Part shown: positions 1 through 7,586 of the stretch, piece after piece
Layout of the letters: each line of letters starts with the position of its first letter
Position numbering within the stretch: position 1 is the first letter of the stretch
Assembly: GCA_050287965.1 (NCBI GenBank)
Contig: JBNKCX010000042.1
Location: 1 to 50,473, forward strand
DNA length: 50,473 nucleotides
Source: CBFDBF01 sp050287965
GTDB lineage: Bacteria; Pseudomonadota; Gammaproteobacteria; Chromatiales; Chromatiaceae
Direction of reading: 5' to 3'
Translations under genes and position numbers: made by a program
Notes under the pieces: model-generated
Told to the model about the DNA's origin: nothing
What the model saw: the letters and a program-made list of their open reading frames with translations, nothing else
Database searches by the model: none

Positions 1-102
1 GAGCTGCTGAGCTTTGAGGCGCGATTCAGCTATTTTATCGATACCTCGTTTGCGGCGCCGATTATTCATCACCACTCCTCGCAGATACCCCGCATGCTCT
101 AG
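1..102 (+). CDS. 3' end of an unidentified protein (partial)
   Basis: Reading from base 1, an open frame runs without interruption to a TAG stop at 100-102 and gives 33 residues ending in IPRML. Its codons resemble the rest of the window, so this is probably the C-terminus of a gene that starts outside. The segment is aromatic and His-rich (SYFIDTSFAAPIIHHHSS) and matches no family I recognise. No terminator is obvious between it and the next gene. Too little is present to infer a function. Confidence 0.45.
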   Translation, partial: ELLSFEARFSYFIDTSFAAPIIHHHSSQIPRML

Positions 103-267
103 AGGCAGTCCGGTCCGAACAGCTCGAAACCCTGGTGCCGGTCAAGGCCGGCTTTGCAAAATGCGATCGGACAGGAAGTTCAATTATGGAACTGGGTCAA
201 AGATTTATTGGTTTTGTTAATGGAGAATTCTGGCCGGAAGTCACACTTGCAAAAGGAGTCGCCGGAA

Positions 268-1044
268 ATGAAAAAAGCCAGATGGATATCGTCCGTAATT
301 TTCCTGATGTTCGCTTTTCTGTCGAACGCAAAGGCGGCAGTTATCACGATTCAGGATGTACCCGCCTATCAATGGTATCACGGCTGTGGACCGACGGCGG
401 CCGGTTCGATCATTGGCTACTACGACCTCAACGGTTATGACTCCCTCTTCAATGTCAGCGGCTGGGACGATGTCCGACTGACGGCAAACGTCCAGGATGA
501 GATATCCAGTCCGGAGCATAACTATGTGTATGATCCTGATCCGGACCGTAACGACCCTGCGCCACCCGATACCAGCATAGCGGATTTCTTTCATACATCG
601 GAAGCACTGGATTACGGCTGGAGCCTGTTGGCATTCGCTGATAACGCGTTTATGGAGTATGCCGGTTTCCGCGGCTATGGCGATTGGCTGGCCTGGAATG
701 AGGAATACCTCACTGAGTTCACCTGGGAAGACCTGGTTAATGAGGTCCTGAATAACCGGCCGATGATGTTCCTGGTGGATACCGAGGGCGATGGTGAATC
801 CGATCATTTCATACCCGTCATAGGTTTTAACGACGAAACCATGGAGTATGGTTTTTATAGCACCTGGTCGGAAGACGAAACCATTCGCTGGGAGACATTT
901 CAGGGCATGGGGAACCCGTGGGGCGTGGGATACGCGACATTCGTACGCGCCGGTGCCGCGGATGTGCCGGAATCGGGCACATTAGCTTTGATGCTTATCG
1001 CTCTGGCCGGTATCGGCCATGCGCAAAGACGTAAATCTGTTTAG
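268..1044 (+). CDS. PEP-CTERM protein with C39-like cysteine peptidase domain
   Basis: Exported protein of 258 aa. A Sec signal peptide ends near AKA-A (residue 23). It is followed by a YHGCGPTA motif with Cys40 and a later DHFIPVIGF motif with His180, the Cys/His arrangement of C39-like papain-fold peptidases. Residues 233-258 form a PEP-CTERM sorting tail: VPESG, a hydrophobic stretch and a basic QRRK end. This tail directs processing by an exosortase and delivery to the envelope or exopolysaccharide matrix. The VPES start departs slightly from the usual VPEP. The ATG at 268 is chosen because AAGGAG (253-258) lies 9 nt upstream and the signal peptide begins there; an in-frame extension to 154 has no such support. 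The domain call rests on motifs. Protease activity is inference, since many C39-like domains have no proven substrate. Confidence 0.8.
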   Translation: MKKARWISSVIFLMFAFLSNAKAAVITIQDVPAYQWYHGCGPTAAGSIIGYYDLNGYDSLFNVSGWDDVRLTANVQDEISSPEHNYVYDPDPDRNDPAPPDTSIADFFHTSEALDYGWSLLAFADNAFMEYAGFRGYGDWLAWNEEYLTEFTWEDLVNEVLNNRPMMFLVDTEGDGESDHFIPVIGFNDETMEYGFYSTWSEDETIRWETFQGMGNPWGVGYATFVRAGAADVPESGTLALMLIALAGIGHAQRRKSV

Positions 1045-1206
1045 CAGGTCTTCTGGCCGTTTGTTTTCTTCCTGATTATCATCCCAGTATATGCCGGGAT
1101 CCTCGAGAGACAACTCCAGGATTCCGGCTCTCTCCTTGGTTCTGCCTGGAATAGCGAAGAGGCATATCTATTCTTCGGGAATGGCTTTGGAACAGAGCGT
1201 TAATTT

Positions 1207-1527
1207 GTGATCATAATCTATAAGGCCGGGAACCTCAGCGAGGCGCACATTGTTGCCGGGATGTTGAATTCGCGCGGCATCGAGGCGGTGGTAGGCGGGC
1301 ACTATCTGCAGGGTGGTGTCGGGGATCTCGCGGTGATGGATTTCACCGATGTCAGGGTGGCGGATGAAGACGCGGAGGCCGCGCGGGAGATAATCAACGA
1401 GTATGAAGGGACAAAGAGCCCACCGGAGAGCCGTCCGGAAAAACGCGGCAGCAGGCCCATTGTCAAGCTGGGACTGTTCCTGGTCGCGGTGCTGTTGACG
1501 GTGTGGCTTGCTTTGATTCTGCGATAA
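1207..1527 (+). CDS. DUF2007-family small protein with C-terminal membrane helix
   Basis: This 106-aa protein starts at GTG. Residues 1-70 have the DUF2007 pattern: an MIIIYKAGNLSEAHIVAGML beginning, then GIEAVVGG and DVRVADEDAEAAREII. That family is a small alpha/beta fold labelled putative signal transducing protein, with no established biochemical role. A basic linker (residues 74-85) leads to one hydrophobic helix at the C-terminus (LGLFLVAVLLTVWLALIL), so the domain is probably membrane-tethered in the cytoplasm. The ribosome-binding site is weak. Neighbours give no functional link. The family assignment is good and the function unknown. Confidence 0.75.
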   Translation: MIIIYKAGNLSEAHIVAGMLNSRGIEAVVGGHYLQGGVGDLAVMDFTDVRVADEDAEAAREIINEYEGTKSPPESRPEKRGSRPIVKLGLFLVAVLLTVWLALILR

Positions 1528-1727
1528 CGGTTTGGAGCAGGAAGCTTAAGATTTTTCTTCCTAATCCGGGAAAGGCTTCTCCGGGGCCTTGGCGGGTATG
1601 CATATATTCGTCGCATTTTTTGTGTTCCGGTGCCTGCAAAGGGGTTGTGGTTATGGGAAAGCCTTCCCGTTTGCGCTATCCTGAAAAAGGTCCTGACCAT
1701 AATAATTATTACGCAGGAGAGATTGTC

Positions 1728-3323
1728 ATGCCGCGCGTTCTGCCTGTTGTATGTTCTGTATTGATTCTGGGTATCTCTTCCGCTTCCGCTGCCGAACTTG
1801 CCCCCATTTCCACCCAGCAGGCCCCGGTTTTGCGCATATCTCCTCCGGGTTACTGCTGTCTGAATGGGACCATAACCGCAAGCGATGTGAAGAGCTGCAC
1901 TGCCCGCAAAGGGCACTACTCGACCGACAAGACCGCATTGCAGAGGATCTGCCGGCCGTCGCAACCCCTGGAGAGGAGCGCGGCACCCGTTGCCGCTCCG
2001 GCGATTACCCGGGAGCGGGGTTATTGTTGCAGCGGCGGCCGGGTTCTGAGCAATACAAAGCGGGATTGTGATCGAAAAAAGGGCGTATTTTTCGACGACC
2101 GGAACCTGGCTCTAAGGTCCTGCCAGAGTACGCAGACTGAATCGGCGGCAGAGGGGCCGACCACACTGCGAGTTCAGCCGCAGGAAATGCAGGCGCCCCA
2201 GGGTCCGCCGGTTGGAACCCCGCCGGCGCCGCAACCCCATTATCCGCCAAACCATGGCGATCTGGAGGTGAGCTCCCCCCATCAGGGCGAGTTCTTCACC
2301 GCCGGTCAGCAACATGACATCGTTTGGGATGTGCATGGCTACCTGACCACCGATTGTGCCCAGATATTTCTGTTCCAGGGTAACAACCAGGTTTACATAA
2401 TCAACCAGCAGATTATGGGCCGGGATACACCGGGCCAGGCCGGTTTCTCCTGGAACGTGCCGTCAAATCTTGCCGGGAACTATACCGTCAAGGTGCGGAC
2501 CTGCGACGGAGAGGCGGAAGACTTCAGCGAACCTTTCCGGATCAACAGTTCCAACCCCGATCTCAGCGTCAGCGGTCTTACCGTTTCCCCTGCCAATCCC
2601 AATAGCGGTGATACCGTTCGTATTCAGGGATGGGTAACCAACATGGGACTTACCGTAGTGGACAGCGCCCGGGTCACGCTGACGGTGCGGGACCCGGATA
2701 ACGGCGAACACCAGTTCCAGTCCAGTTTCAGTAACCTGCATTTCGGGAATCCCTACCAGTTCACAAAATACTATAAGGTGAACAGGGCCGGCACTTATCA
2801 GAATATCCTGCGTGCGGATACGATCCTGGCTACGGCGGTGGAGAATCATCTGGATGATAACCAGGCGACGATCAATGCGAATATCGACGGACTTCCGGAC
2901 CTGATCGCATGTATGTGGGTCAATCCGGTGGTGAACGCTTTGCATCAGGATACGGTGTGGGGAACCATAAAGAATATCGGGGACAAGCAGTCCATGCCGA
3001 CAACGGCCAAGATATGGATTGAAGGTAAAGGGTCGAGCACATTTACCGTTCCTTTGCTGGTAGCCGGGGATAGTCATCGGGTGGATCGGGACGTGACATG
3101 GGGGGCGCAGGGTCCGGATAAGGATTTCTACCTCGAGGCTGATCCCGACAATAATATTGCCGAGAGAAGAGAAGATAACAACAAACAAATGGGGACCATT
3201 GTTATCCAGGGATCACTCGCGACATCCCAGGATCCAAATACTTTGGTTACCAGCTGTTCCGGAACGGGGACGCATACCAACGTGGGAACTCATCCCTATT
3301 CCGTGATTGAACAGAATCCCTAG
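1728..3323 (+). CDS. Secreted multidomain protein with Cys-rich repeats, Kre9/KNH-like and CARDB-like domains
   Basis: The protein has 531 aa. A signal peptide ends near SASA-A (residue 21). Two short Cys-rich units follow, each starting GYCC and ending in a spaced Cys plus a Lys/Arg-Lys-Gly segment. A Pro-rich linker comes next, then a domain beginning SSPHQGEFFTAGQQHDIVWDV, which resembles the extracellular Kre9/KNH (Ser-Thr-rich anchored) beta-sandwich. The C-terminal half holds two CARDB-like modules (DLSVSGLTVSPANPNSGDTV and LPDLIACMWVNPVVN), immunoglobulin-like folds common in bacterial surface proteins. It is probably extracellular, in adhesion or binding. The ATG at 1728 is preceded by AGGAGA (1715-1720) and begins the signal peptide; the 75-codon upstream extension is rejected. 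No catalytic motif is seen. Confidence 0.75.
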   Translation: MPRVLPVVCSVLILGISSASAAELAPISTQQAPVLRISPPGYCCLNGTITASDVKSCTARKGHYSTDKTALQRICRPSQPLERSAAPVAAPAITRERGYCCSGGRVLSNTKRDCDRKKGVFFDDRNLALRSCQSTQTESAAEGPTTLRVQPQEMQAPQGPPVGTPPAPQPHYPPNHGDLEVSSPHQGEFFTAGQQHDIVWDVHGYLTTDCAQIFLFQGNNQVYIINQQIMGRDTPGQAGFSWNVPSNLAGNYTVKVRTCDGEAEDFSEPFRINSSNPDLSVSGLTVSPANPNSGDTVRIQGWVTNMGLTVVDSARVTLTVRDPDNGEHQFQSSFSNLHFGNPYQFTKYYKVNRAGTYQNILRADTILATAVENHLDDNQATINANIDGLPDLIACMWVNPVVNALHQDTVWGTIKNIGDKQSMPTTAKIWIEGKGSSTFTVPLLVAGDSHRVDRDVTWGAQGPDKDFYLEADPDNNIAERREDNNKQMGTIVIQGSLATSQDPNTLVTSCSGTGTHTNVGTHPYSVIEQNP

Positions 3324-3337
3324 TTACTCAAGGCGAT

Positions 3338-3775
3338 ATGGATAGTGCTTCTAAGAATATGAATCGGATTCTGGCGATAGCGTGTTTTGTCCTCCCGTTT
3401 TCCGCCGCGGCGGAAATGAGTTTTCTGGAAGAGGCGCAGATAGGCAGGTACATTCTCATCGGCAAGGCCATTGATTCCGACGTTACCTATCACGGGAAGG
3501 TCGAGATCTCTGCAGAGGATGGAAAACTGGTGGTTATCCGCGAGATTGACGGAAGGTCGGTTTCCGGCAGCGCGGCCATAGAGCCGGCGCTGAATGGCGA
3601 TACCAGGGTGCTTCGTATCAGATTTTCCGAGAACGGCAGAAAATACGAGGAAACCTGCCTGTTCGGGAGCGACCTGGATAACTATTCCAGAATAAGTTGT
3701 TATCTGTATGAACCGGACGTACCTACCGATACCCCGGGTCTGGAGGCGCTGTTTTTTGATCGGGATCCAGACTAG
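3338..3775 (+). CDS. Small exported protein of unknown function
   Basis: This 145-aa protein begins 14 nt after the preceding gene. An N-terminal signal peptide (MNRILAIACFVLPFSAAAE) starts at an internal ATG (3359), but AAGG before 3338 makes the longer start slightly better supported. The mature part is rich in beta-type segments (GRYILIGKAID, GKLVVIREIDGRSV, RVLRIRFSENGRKY) with two Cys near the end that could form a disulfide. It matches no family I recognise. Together with the next two genes it forms a run of small exported or membrane proteins, which may be one transcription unit. Confidence 0.6.
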   Translation: MDSASKNMNRILAIACFVLPFSAAAEMSFLEEAQIGRYILIGKAIDSDVTYHGKVEISAEDGKLVVIREIDGRSVSGSAAIEPALNGDTRVLRIRFSENGRKYEETCLFGSDLDNYSRISCYLYEPDVPTDTPGLEALFFDRDPD

Positions 3776-3811
3776 GACGAAGTGCAGGTGGATTAATAAT
3801 AAGAGGGAATT

Positions 3812-4141
3812 ATGAAAAAACTTATTTTTCTGTTGATTATTCTCGGGGGTGGCTATTTCGTGTATACGAAACTTCCGCAGAGCGCGGATTATCTGCATGG
3901 GACCTGGAAAGTAGTGCAGGATCCGGATGATCCGAATTCACGTGAGACGTTCCAGATGACCAAGGATGGTGAGTTTATATTTTCTGATGGCTTTACATGT
4001 CTATATGCCCATGTGGTGGCCGACGAGGTTATGGTGGCCTGTAAGACGAAAGACGGGGAAGTGCGGGAGTTTGGGTTGAGTCTGTCTCCGGACAAGAAGA
4101 CATTGACCAATTCCTCGGGTGCCGCCTATAGGCGAATCTAG
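3812..4141 (+). CDS. Small membrane-anchored beta-rich protein of unknown function
   Basis: The protein has 109 aa and a strong start: AGAGGG five bases before ATG and a typical MKK N-terminus. The first 19 residues (KKLIFLLIILGGGYFVYTK) form a signal anchor. The remainder has a lipocalin-like or META-like small-barrel feel (LHGTWKVVQDPDDP, FQMTKDGEFIFSDGFTC, LSLSPDKKTLTNSSG), with two Cys. That fold suggestion is only a pattern impression. The domain would lie in the periplasm. No homologue is recognised. Confidence 0.6.
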   Translation: MKKLIFLLIILGGGYFVYTKLPQSADYLHGTWKVVQDPDDPNSRETFQMTKDGEFIFSDGFTCLYAHVVADEVMVACKTKDGEVREFGLSLSPDKKTLTNSSGAAYRRI

Positions 4142-4195
4142 CGCCGTCTGGCTTGCCTTTCCCGATGTATATATCAGTGCCCCACACAGGTACAG

Positions 4196-4531
4196 ATGAT
4201 CGTTAATAGAGTCATCGGACTGACAATACTCCTTATATATACATATCTGTTATTGAATAGAGGAGAATATTTTCCGTTTCTCGTAGAGATAGAACGCGGT
4301 AAACACATGTCCGGCGATGCGATTCAGGGTTATGACTTTATCGTGATGCTTCCGTTTGTCGGGGTCGCCTGTCTGATCCTGCCGGAGACGTTTACTGAGC
4401 TGTTTTCCCCGAAATACGCGCCCTGGAACAGAGATCTGCTCACCCCGGGATTTTTTGTTCTCGTCGGCTACTTCTGCCTCCTGGTCTCCATCGGATTGCT
4501 GTGGGTAATAGCATGGAACAGGCCATATTAG
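4196..4531 (+). CDS. Small integral membrane protein of unknown function
   Basis: This 111-aa protein has three likely membrane helices: residues 5-20 (RVIGLTILLIYTYLLL), 50-65 (IVMLPFVGVACLILP) and 86-106 (PGFFVLVGYFCLLVSIGLLWV). AGG lies about 7 nt before the ATG. It sits between a small anchored protein and a GNAT gene, all on the plus strand and closely spaced. No family is recognised and no function is proposed. Confidence 0.55.
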   Translation: MIVNRVIGLTILLIYTYLLLNRGEYFPFLVEIERGKHMSGDAIQGYDFIVMLPFVGVACLILPETFTELFSPKYAPWNRDLLTPGFFVLVGYFCLLVSIGLLWVIAWNRPY

Positions 4532-4579
4532 CAGGTGTCTGAATGAAGCAGCGCATTGTGTGGCATAGGAGGATACACG

Positions 4580-5092
4580 TTGTCGGTTAAGATAACGCGG
4601 GTGAATACTTCCGGTGATATCCATATTGTCGCAAAGCTGGCAAGAGAGATATGGCAGCAGCATTTCACTCCGATAATAGGCGCTGCGCAGGTGGAGTATA
4701 TGCTCGAAAGGTTTCAAAGCGCCGACGCGGTAAAAGGCCAGATAGACGGCGGCTATGAATACTATCTGGCCTGGCTCGGAAATGAGCCGGTGGGCTATAC
4801 GGGACTGCTTGCGGACGCGGCCGACGGGAAATTGATGATCAGCAAGATCTATATCAAGCAGTCGTTGCGTGGAAGTGGTATCGGGATGTCTATATTGAAT
4901 TTTATTGAGCGTAAATGCGCCCTGGAAAAATACCCGACCCTCTGGCTGACCGTGAATCGGTTCAATGACTCGGCTATTGAGTGGTATAAGCGCCGTGATT
5001 TCACCATAGTCGATGAGGTAAAGAAGGATATCGGCGGCGGCTTCTTTATGGATGACTACATTATGGAAAAAAAGATCGGCCTGCTTGCATAA
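4580..5092 (+). CDS. GNAT family N-acetyltransferase
   Basis: A single-domain GNAT enzyme of 170 aa that would transfer an acetyl group from acetyl-CoA to an unknown amine. The acetyl-CoA-binding motif A is visible: ISKIYIKQSLRGSGIG, with an R-G-x-G-x-G-type loop, followed by LWLTVNRFNDSAIEWYKRRDF, a standard GNAT ending. The start is assigned to TTG at 4580 because a perfect AGGAGG (4567-4572) lies 7 nt upstream. The earlier in-frame TTG at 4556 would put that Shine-Dalgarno sequence inside the gene. The substrate cannot be read from the sequence or neighbours. It is probably cytoplasmic. Confidence 0.85.
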   Translation: MSVKITRVNTSGDIHIVAKLAREIWQQHFTPIIGAAQVEYMLERFQSADAVKGQIDGGYEYYLAWLGNEPVGYTGLLADAADGKLMISKIYIKQSLRGSGIGMSILNFIERKCALEKYPTLWLTVNRFNDSAIEWYKRRDFTIVDEVKKDIGGGFFMDDYIMEKKIGLLA

Positions 5093-5353
5093 TTCGGCAA
5101 CCTGCGGAAATAAAAATATGACCGATGCCATGTATCAACAGATGAAAGAAATCCGTAGAGTGGGAATGTTAATCCTTCCGTGAAAGAATGACTCTTTATT
5201 AGTGTCGAAATATTTTACAATTTGGACGCCGTTCGAATAAGAAGGCCTCATAAATATTCCATAAAACAATAGGTTATTAGATTGGTGCGAATTGTGCATC
5301 AATTATCGAATACAGATATTTATTACATAACGAAGGGTAAGGTAAAGTTTGGT
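5093..5353. other. Intergenic region upstream of a PEP-CTERM gene
   Basis: These 261 bases are AT-rich compared with the flanking genes and presumably carry the promoter of the PEP-CTERM gene at 5354. No clear sigma-70 pair, inverted repeat or small gene could be singled out. An in-frame upstream extension of the downstream ORF (from 5282) lacks a signal peptide start and is not counted as coding. Confidence 0.4.
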
Positions 5354-6070
5354 ATGAAAAAATTGCTTGCTTGGCTGCTTGTCGCCCTATTTGCCGGTTC
5401 CGCGCAAGGTGCGGTTATTGGATTAGGTACTAATTACTGGTACACCAATACCTTGGAAAACAACCTGATTGCGCAAGGCCATTCTGTAAATGTGTATAGC
5501 AGCTATGATGCTGCCACGCTTGCAGGCTTGGACGTCTATATTCAGGATGGTAATTCATATTTCAATGCTGCTTTATTGGATGAGTTTGTGTTCAACGGCG
5601 GTACGCTTATCCAATTGCCGTGGACGTTTACGCACAATTATTACTCGGCTCCGACCACTATCATGGGGCCGAGAATCTATCCGGATCATTCGGAGCTGAA
5701 TCCTGCGATTACGACACTGGATCCTGCGAGCTGGTTGCTGAGCGGTGTAACGCTTCCTGCGGCGAACACATATACCATCGGATATGAGGTCGGTAATATA
5801 TTTGATGTAGGGGCTACGCAGGTATTGGAATGGGCTGACGCATACAATACAGCAATGCTCGGTTATCGTGAATACGGATCCGGTATGGTGGTGGGTTTTA
5901 ATCTGCATCTTATTACATCGGATTCATCTCCGTTAAACGCGGATTGGTCAAACCAGATCGTATACAATGCCATAAACGGACCGACGGCTGTCCCCGAACC
6001 CGCCAGCCTCGCCCTGCTGGGCATCGGTTTGGTTGGATTCGGGTTTTCCAGAAAAAAGAAAACCAGTTAA
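5354..6070 (+). CDS. PEP-CTERM sorting domain protein, unknown function
   Basis: Exported protein of 238 aa. The signal peptide (MKKLLAWLLVALFAGSAQG) is followed by a domain of about 190 residues that begins AVIGLGTNYWYTNTLENNLI and includes LAGLDVYIQDGN and GGTLIQLPW. This alpha/beta layout recalls glutamine-amidotransferase-like or ThuA-like folds, without a visible catalytic Cys. The C-terminal 26 residues (213-238) are a textbook PEP-CTERM: VPEPASLALLGIGLVGFGF then SRKKK. The protein should be cut by an exosortase and retained at or released from the cell surface. The ATG at 5354 begins the signal peptide. A strong terminator follows directly, so the gene is probably monocistronic. Confidence 0.8.
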   Translation: MKKLLAWLLVALFAGSAQGAVIGLGTNYWYTNTLENNLIAQGHSVNVYSSYDAATLAGLDVYIQDGNSYFNAALLDEFVFNGGTLIQLPWTFTHNYYSAPTTIMGPRIYPDHSELNPAITTLDPASWLLSGVTLPAANTYTIGYEVGNIFDVGATQVLEWADAYNTAMLGYREYGSGMVVGFNLHLITSDSSPLNADWSNQIVYNAINGPTAVPEPASLALLGIGLVGFGFSRKKKTS

Positions 6071-6091
6071 TAATAATCTGGATAATGTTTA

Positions 6092-6118
6092 AGCCCCGGT
6101 ATTTACCGGGGCTTTTTT
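6092..6118 (+). terminator. Rho-independent terminator
   Basis: A perfect stem AGCCCCGGTA / TACCGGGGCT with a TT apex (6092-6113) runs into six T residues (6113-6118). It lies 21 nt after the stop of the PEP-CTERM gene and should end its transcript. Confidence 0.9.
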
Positions 6119-6147
6119 GTGCTTAACGGAAAGTTGCGGGGGCAAAC

Positions 6148-6173
6148 GGAAAACCGGGTCAGAGAACAATTGG
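6148..6173. repeat. Copy of a dispersed ~25-bp repeat (GGTCAGAG-N-CAATTG type)
   Basis: The segment AAACCGGGTCAGAGAACAAT plus TGG closely matches the segment at 47345-47370 and, less well, 47935-47957. All sit between genes. Motifs of this GGGTCAGA...CAATT kind are common intergenic repeats in proteobacteria, often attributed to REP-type elements. An 11-base run of C (6241-6251) lies just downstream, before the end of the exporter gene. Confidence 0.55.
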
Positions 6174-6277
6174 CTCCGATGTTGGTACTAATTGAATATC
6201 CCGATCGTCGTCCAATCTCTCAGTTTTCTGATCTCCAAGGCCCCCCCCCCCTGTCCCGGGGGAGCCTTGAATGCCAT

Positions 6278-7168
6278 CTATCCTCTGGCAGGGACTAATA
6301 TCCGGAAGAGGCGTCCGCCCCAAAGATAAAGGGCAAGTCCTGAAAGGATGGTGGCGGTGCCTATCCAGACATTGATCCCTGTCTGTTCGCCGTTCAGCGT
6401 CCGGCCCAACAGCAGCGCCAGCATAGGGGTGATCAGGGTGATCAGGCCGATCATGGTTGCGGGCACCCGCTTCAACACATAGAAATAGAGATTGAAGCCG
6501 AGCACCGTTCCCACCACCGCCAGATAGAGAATGGCGCCCATGGTGTGTTGCGGCAGCCGTTCCGGTATCCCATGGCCGAACAGGAGCCAGCTGGCGATAT
6601 ACAACGGTACGGCAATAGCTAAAGCACCGCTATTCAGTGCCAGCGGATGGATCTGTGCGCCGATCCGCTTGATCCATACCGAGCTCAGAGAGTGAATGAA
6701 TACGGACATCAATACGCCGATCACCCCGTAGGCACGGATAGGAAGTCCGGCGTCCTGAGGCAGAAAGATCTCGGCCAGTCCGCCCACGGCCAGCAGCAGA
6801 CCGAGTATCTTCGACGGGGTAAAAAACGGCTCGCCCAGCCACAGGGCGGCGAACAGTCCGATCACCATGGGCGTCAGGCCGTAAAGCACCGATATCAGCC
6901 CGGAGGGGATGTACTGTGCACCCCAGTACACGCTCATCATGGCGCCGAACATGCCCAGTCCCGCGGTGACATAGCTCGATACCGCTTTACGGTCCCATCG
7001 CATAGGAACGCGGAACAGCACCAGCAGCAGCAGGCAGAATGCAAAGCCGATGGACATGCGCGTGCTGACCGCCAGCAGAAAATCGCTGCCGTCGTTGCTC
7101 CACTTGATCGCCAGCGGCGTAGTAGCCCAGATCAAGACAATTCCCATATAGGCGGCGGGGACCGACAT
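6278..7168 (-). CDS. EamA/DMT superfamily transporter
   Basis: Inner membrane protein of 296 aa with ten predicted helices arranged as two EamA repeats (residues about 5-140 and 150-285). The first repeat starts YMGIVLIWATTPLAIKW, a typical DMT entry motif. YWGAQYIPSGLISVLYGLTP and GTVLGFNLYFYVLKRVPA are characteristic internal segments. Members export amino acids, metabolites or drugs by proton exchange; the substrate here is unknown. The ATG at 7168 is preceded by AAAGGAG. Upstream in the leader is a complete intrinsic terminator hairpin, suggesting attenuation or a small transcript ending just before the gene. Confidence 0.88.
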   Translation of the reverse strand: MSVPAAYMGIVLIWATTPLAIKWSNDGSDFLLAVSTRMSIGFAFCLLLLVLFRVPMRWDRKAVSSYVTAGLGMFGAMMSVYWGAQYIPSGLISVLYGLTPMVIGLFAALWLGEPFFTPSKILGLLLAVGGLAEIFLPQDAGLPIRAYGVIGVLMSVFIHSLSSVWIKRIGAQIHPLALNSGALAIAVPLYIASWLLFGHGIPERLPQHTMGAILYLAVVGTVLGFNLYFYVLKRVPATMIGLITLITPMLALLLGRTLNGEQTGINVWIGTATILSGLALYLWGGRLFRILVPARG

Positions 7169-7196
7169 TTTGTTTCTCCTTTTTTCTCCTGAAAAT

Positions 7197-7230
7197 AAAA
7201 AAGGCCGCGAAGGGTGACTCCGCGGCCTTT
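7197..7230 (-). terminator. Intrinsic terminator / possible attenuator upstream of the DMT transporter
   Basis: On the minus strand the stem GGCCGCG / CGCGGCC, extended by AAA/TTT pairs with an 11-nt loop, runs into TTTTTT. It lies between about 30 and 60 nt upstream of the transporter ATG and directly before its Shine-Dalgarno sequence. No annotated gene ends here in either direction, so it either terminates a small leftward transcript or acts as a conditional leader terminator for the transporter. On the plus strand the T-run is only four bases. Confidence 0.7.
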
Positions 7231-7248
7231 TGTGGGTTGGTAGATGTA

Positions 7249-7377
7249 TTAACCGAAAACTATAGATTTTCCCTCAAACGCCGACGGACCGACACGGATC
7301 GCCACAGGACGACTCGTACCGGGGTGATTTTCATCAGTTTGGCGTGTGAAAAATTCATTGGCTGATAATGCTCCCAT
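7249..7377 (-). CDS. Possible 42-aa leader or small protein upstream of the DMT transporter
   Basis: A minus-strand frame from ATG at 7377 to TAA at 7249 encodes 42 residues (start MGALSANEFF, end FEGKSIVFG). It stops 18 nt before the terminator stem at 7199-7230, the position expected of a leader peptide or of a small gene that the terminator serves. Against it, no clear ribosome-binding site is visible and third positions are less GC-rich than in neighbouring genes. I list it as a hypothesis only. Confidence 0.25.
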   Translation of the reverse strand: MGALSANEFFTRQTDENHPGTSRPVAIRVGPSAFEGKSIVFG

Positions 7378-7586
7378 ATGCAGATGGCGGTCAAGAGAAA
7401 ATTGCCGGTCGGCTCATGGAAGAGGTGTCAGTTCTCCAGGGCGGATTTCTCGGGGGTTATTGTCCGTTGATATCCTGGATTTGCCGGGATTATTCCATTT
7501 CCAATATGGAATTTGTGGAAATATAATAGTCCTTGTGCGGAAAAGACCTACTTGAGAGGCAAATATGACCTGAAAGGTCAAAACTG
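7378..7586. other. Promoter region between the DMT transporter leader and the STAND regulator
   Basis: Together with the leader at 7169-7377 this divergent gap is 418 bases long. The half next to the regulator is AT-rich around 7500-7530 and ends in a perfect inverted repeat. No further gene is supported. Confidence 0.4.
7566..7580. promoter_or_regulatory. Perfect inverted repeat overlapping the regulator's ribosome-binding site
   Basis: TGACCT-GAA-AGGTCA is a perfect 6-bp inverted repeat with a 3-nt centre, ending 6 nt before the proposed TTG start at 7587. The right arm contains the AGG that would serve as Shine-Dalgarno. It could be an operator for autoregulation or an mRNA hairpin masking the ribosome-binding site. 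Confidence 0.45.
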
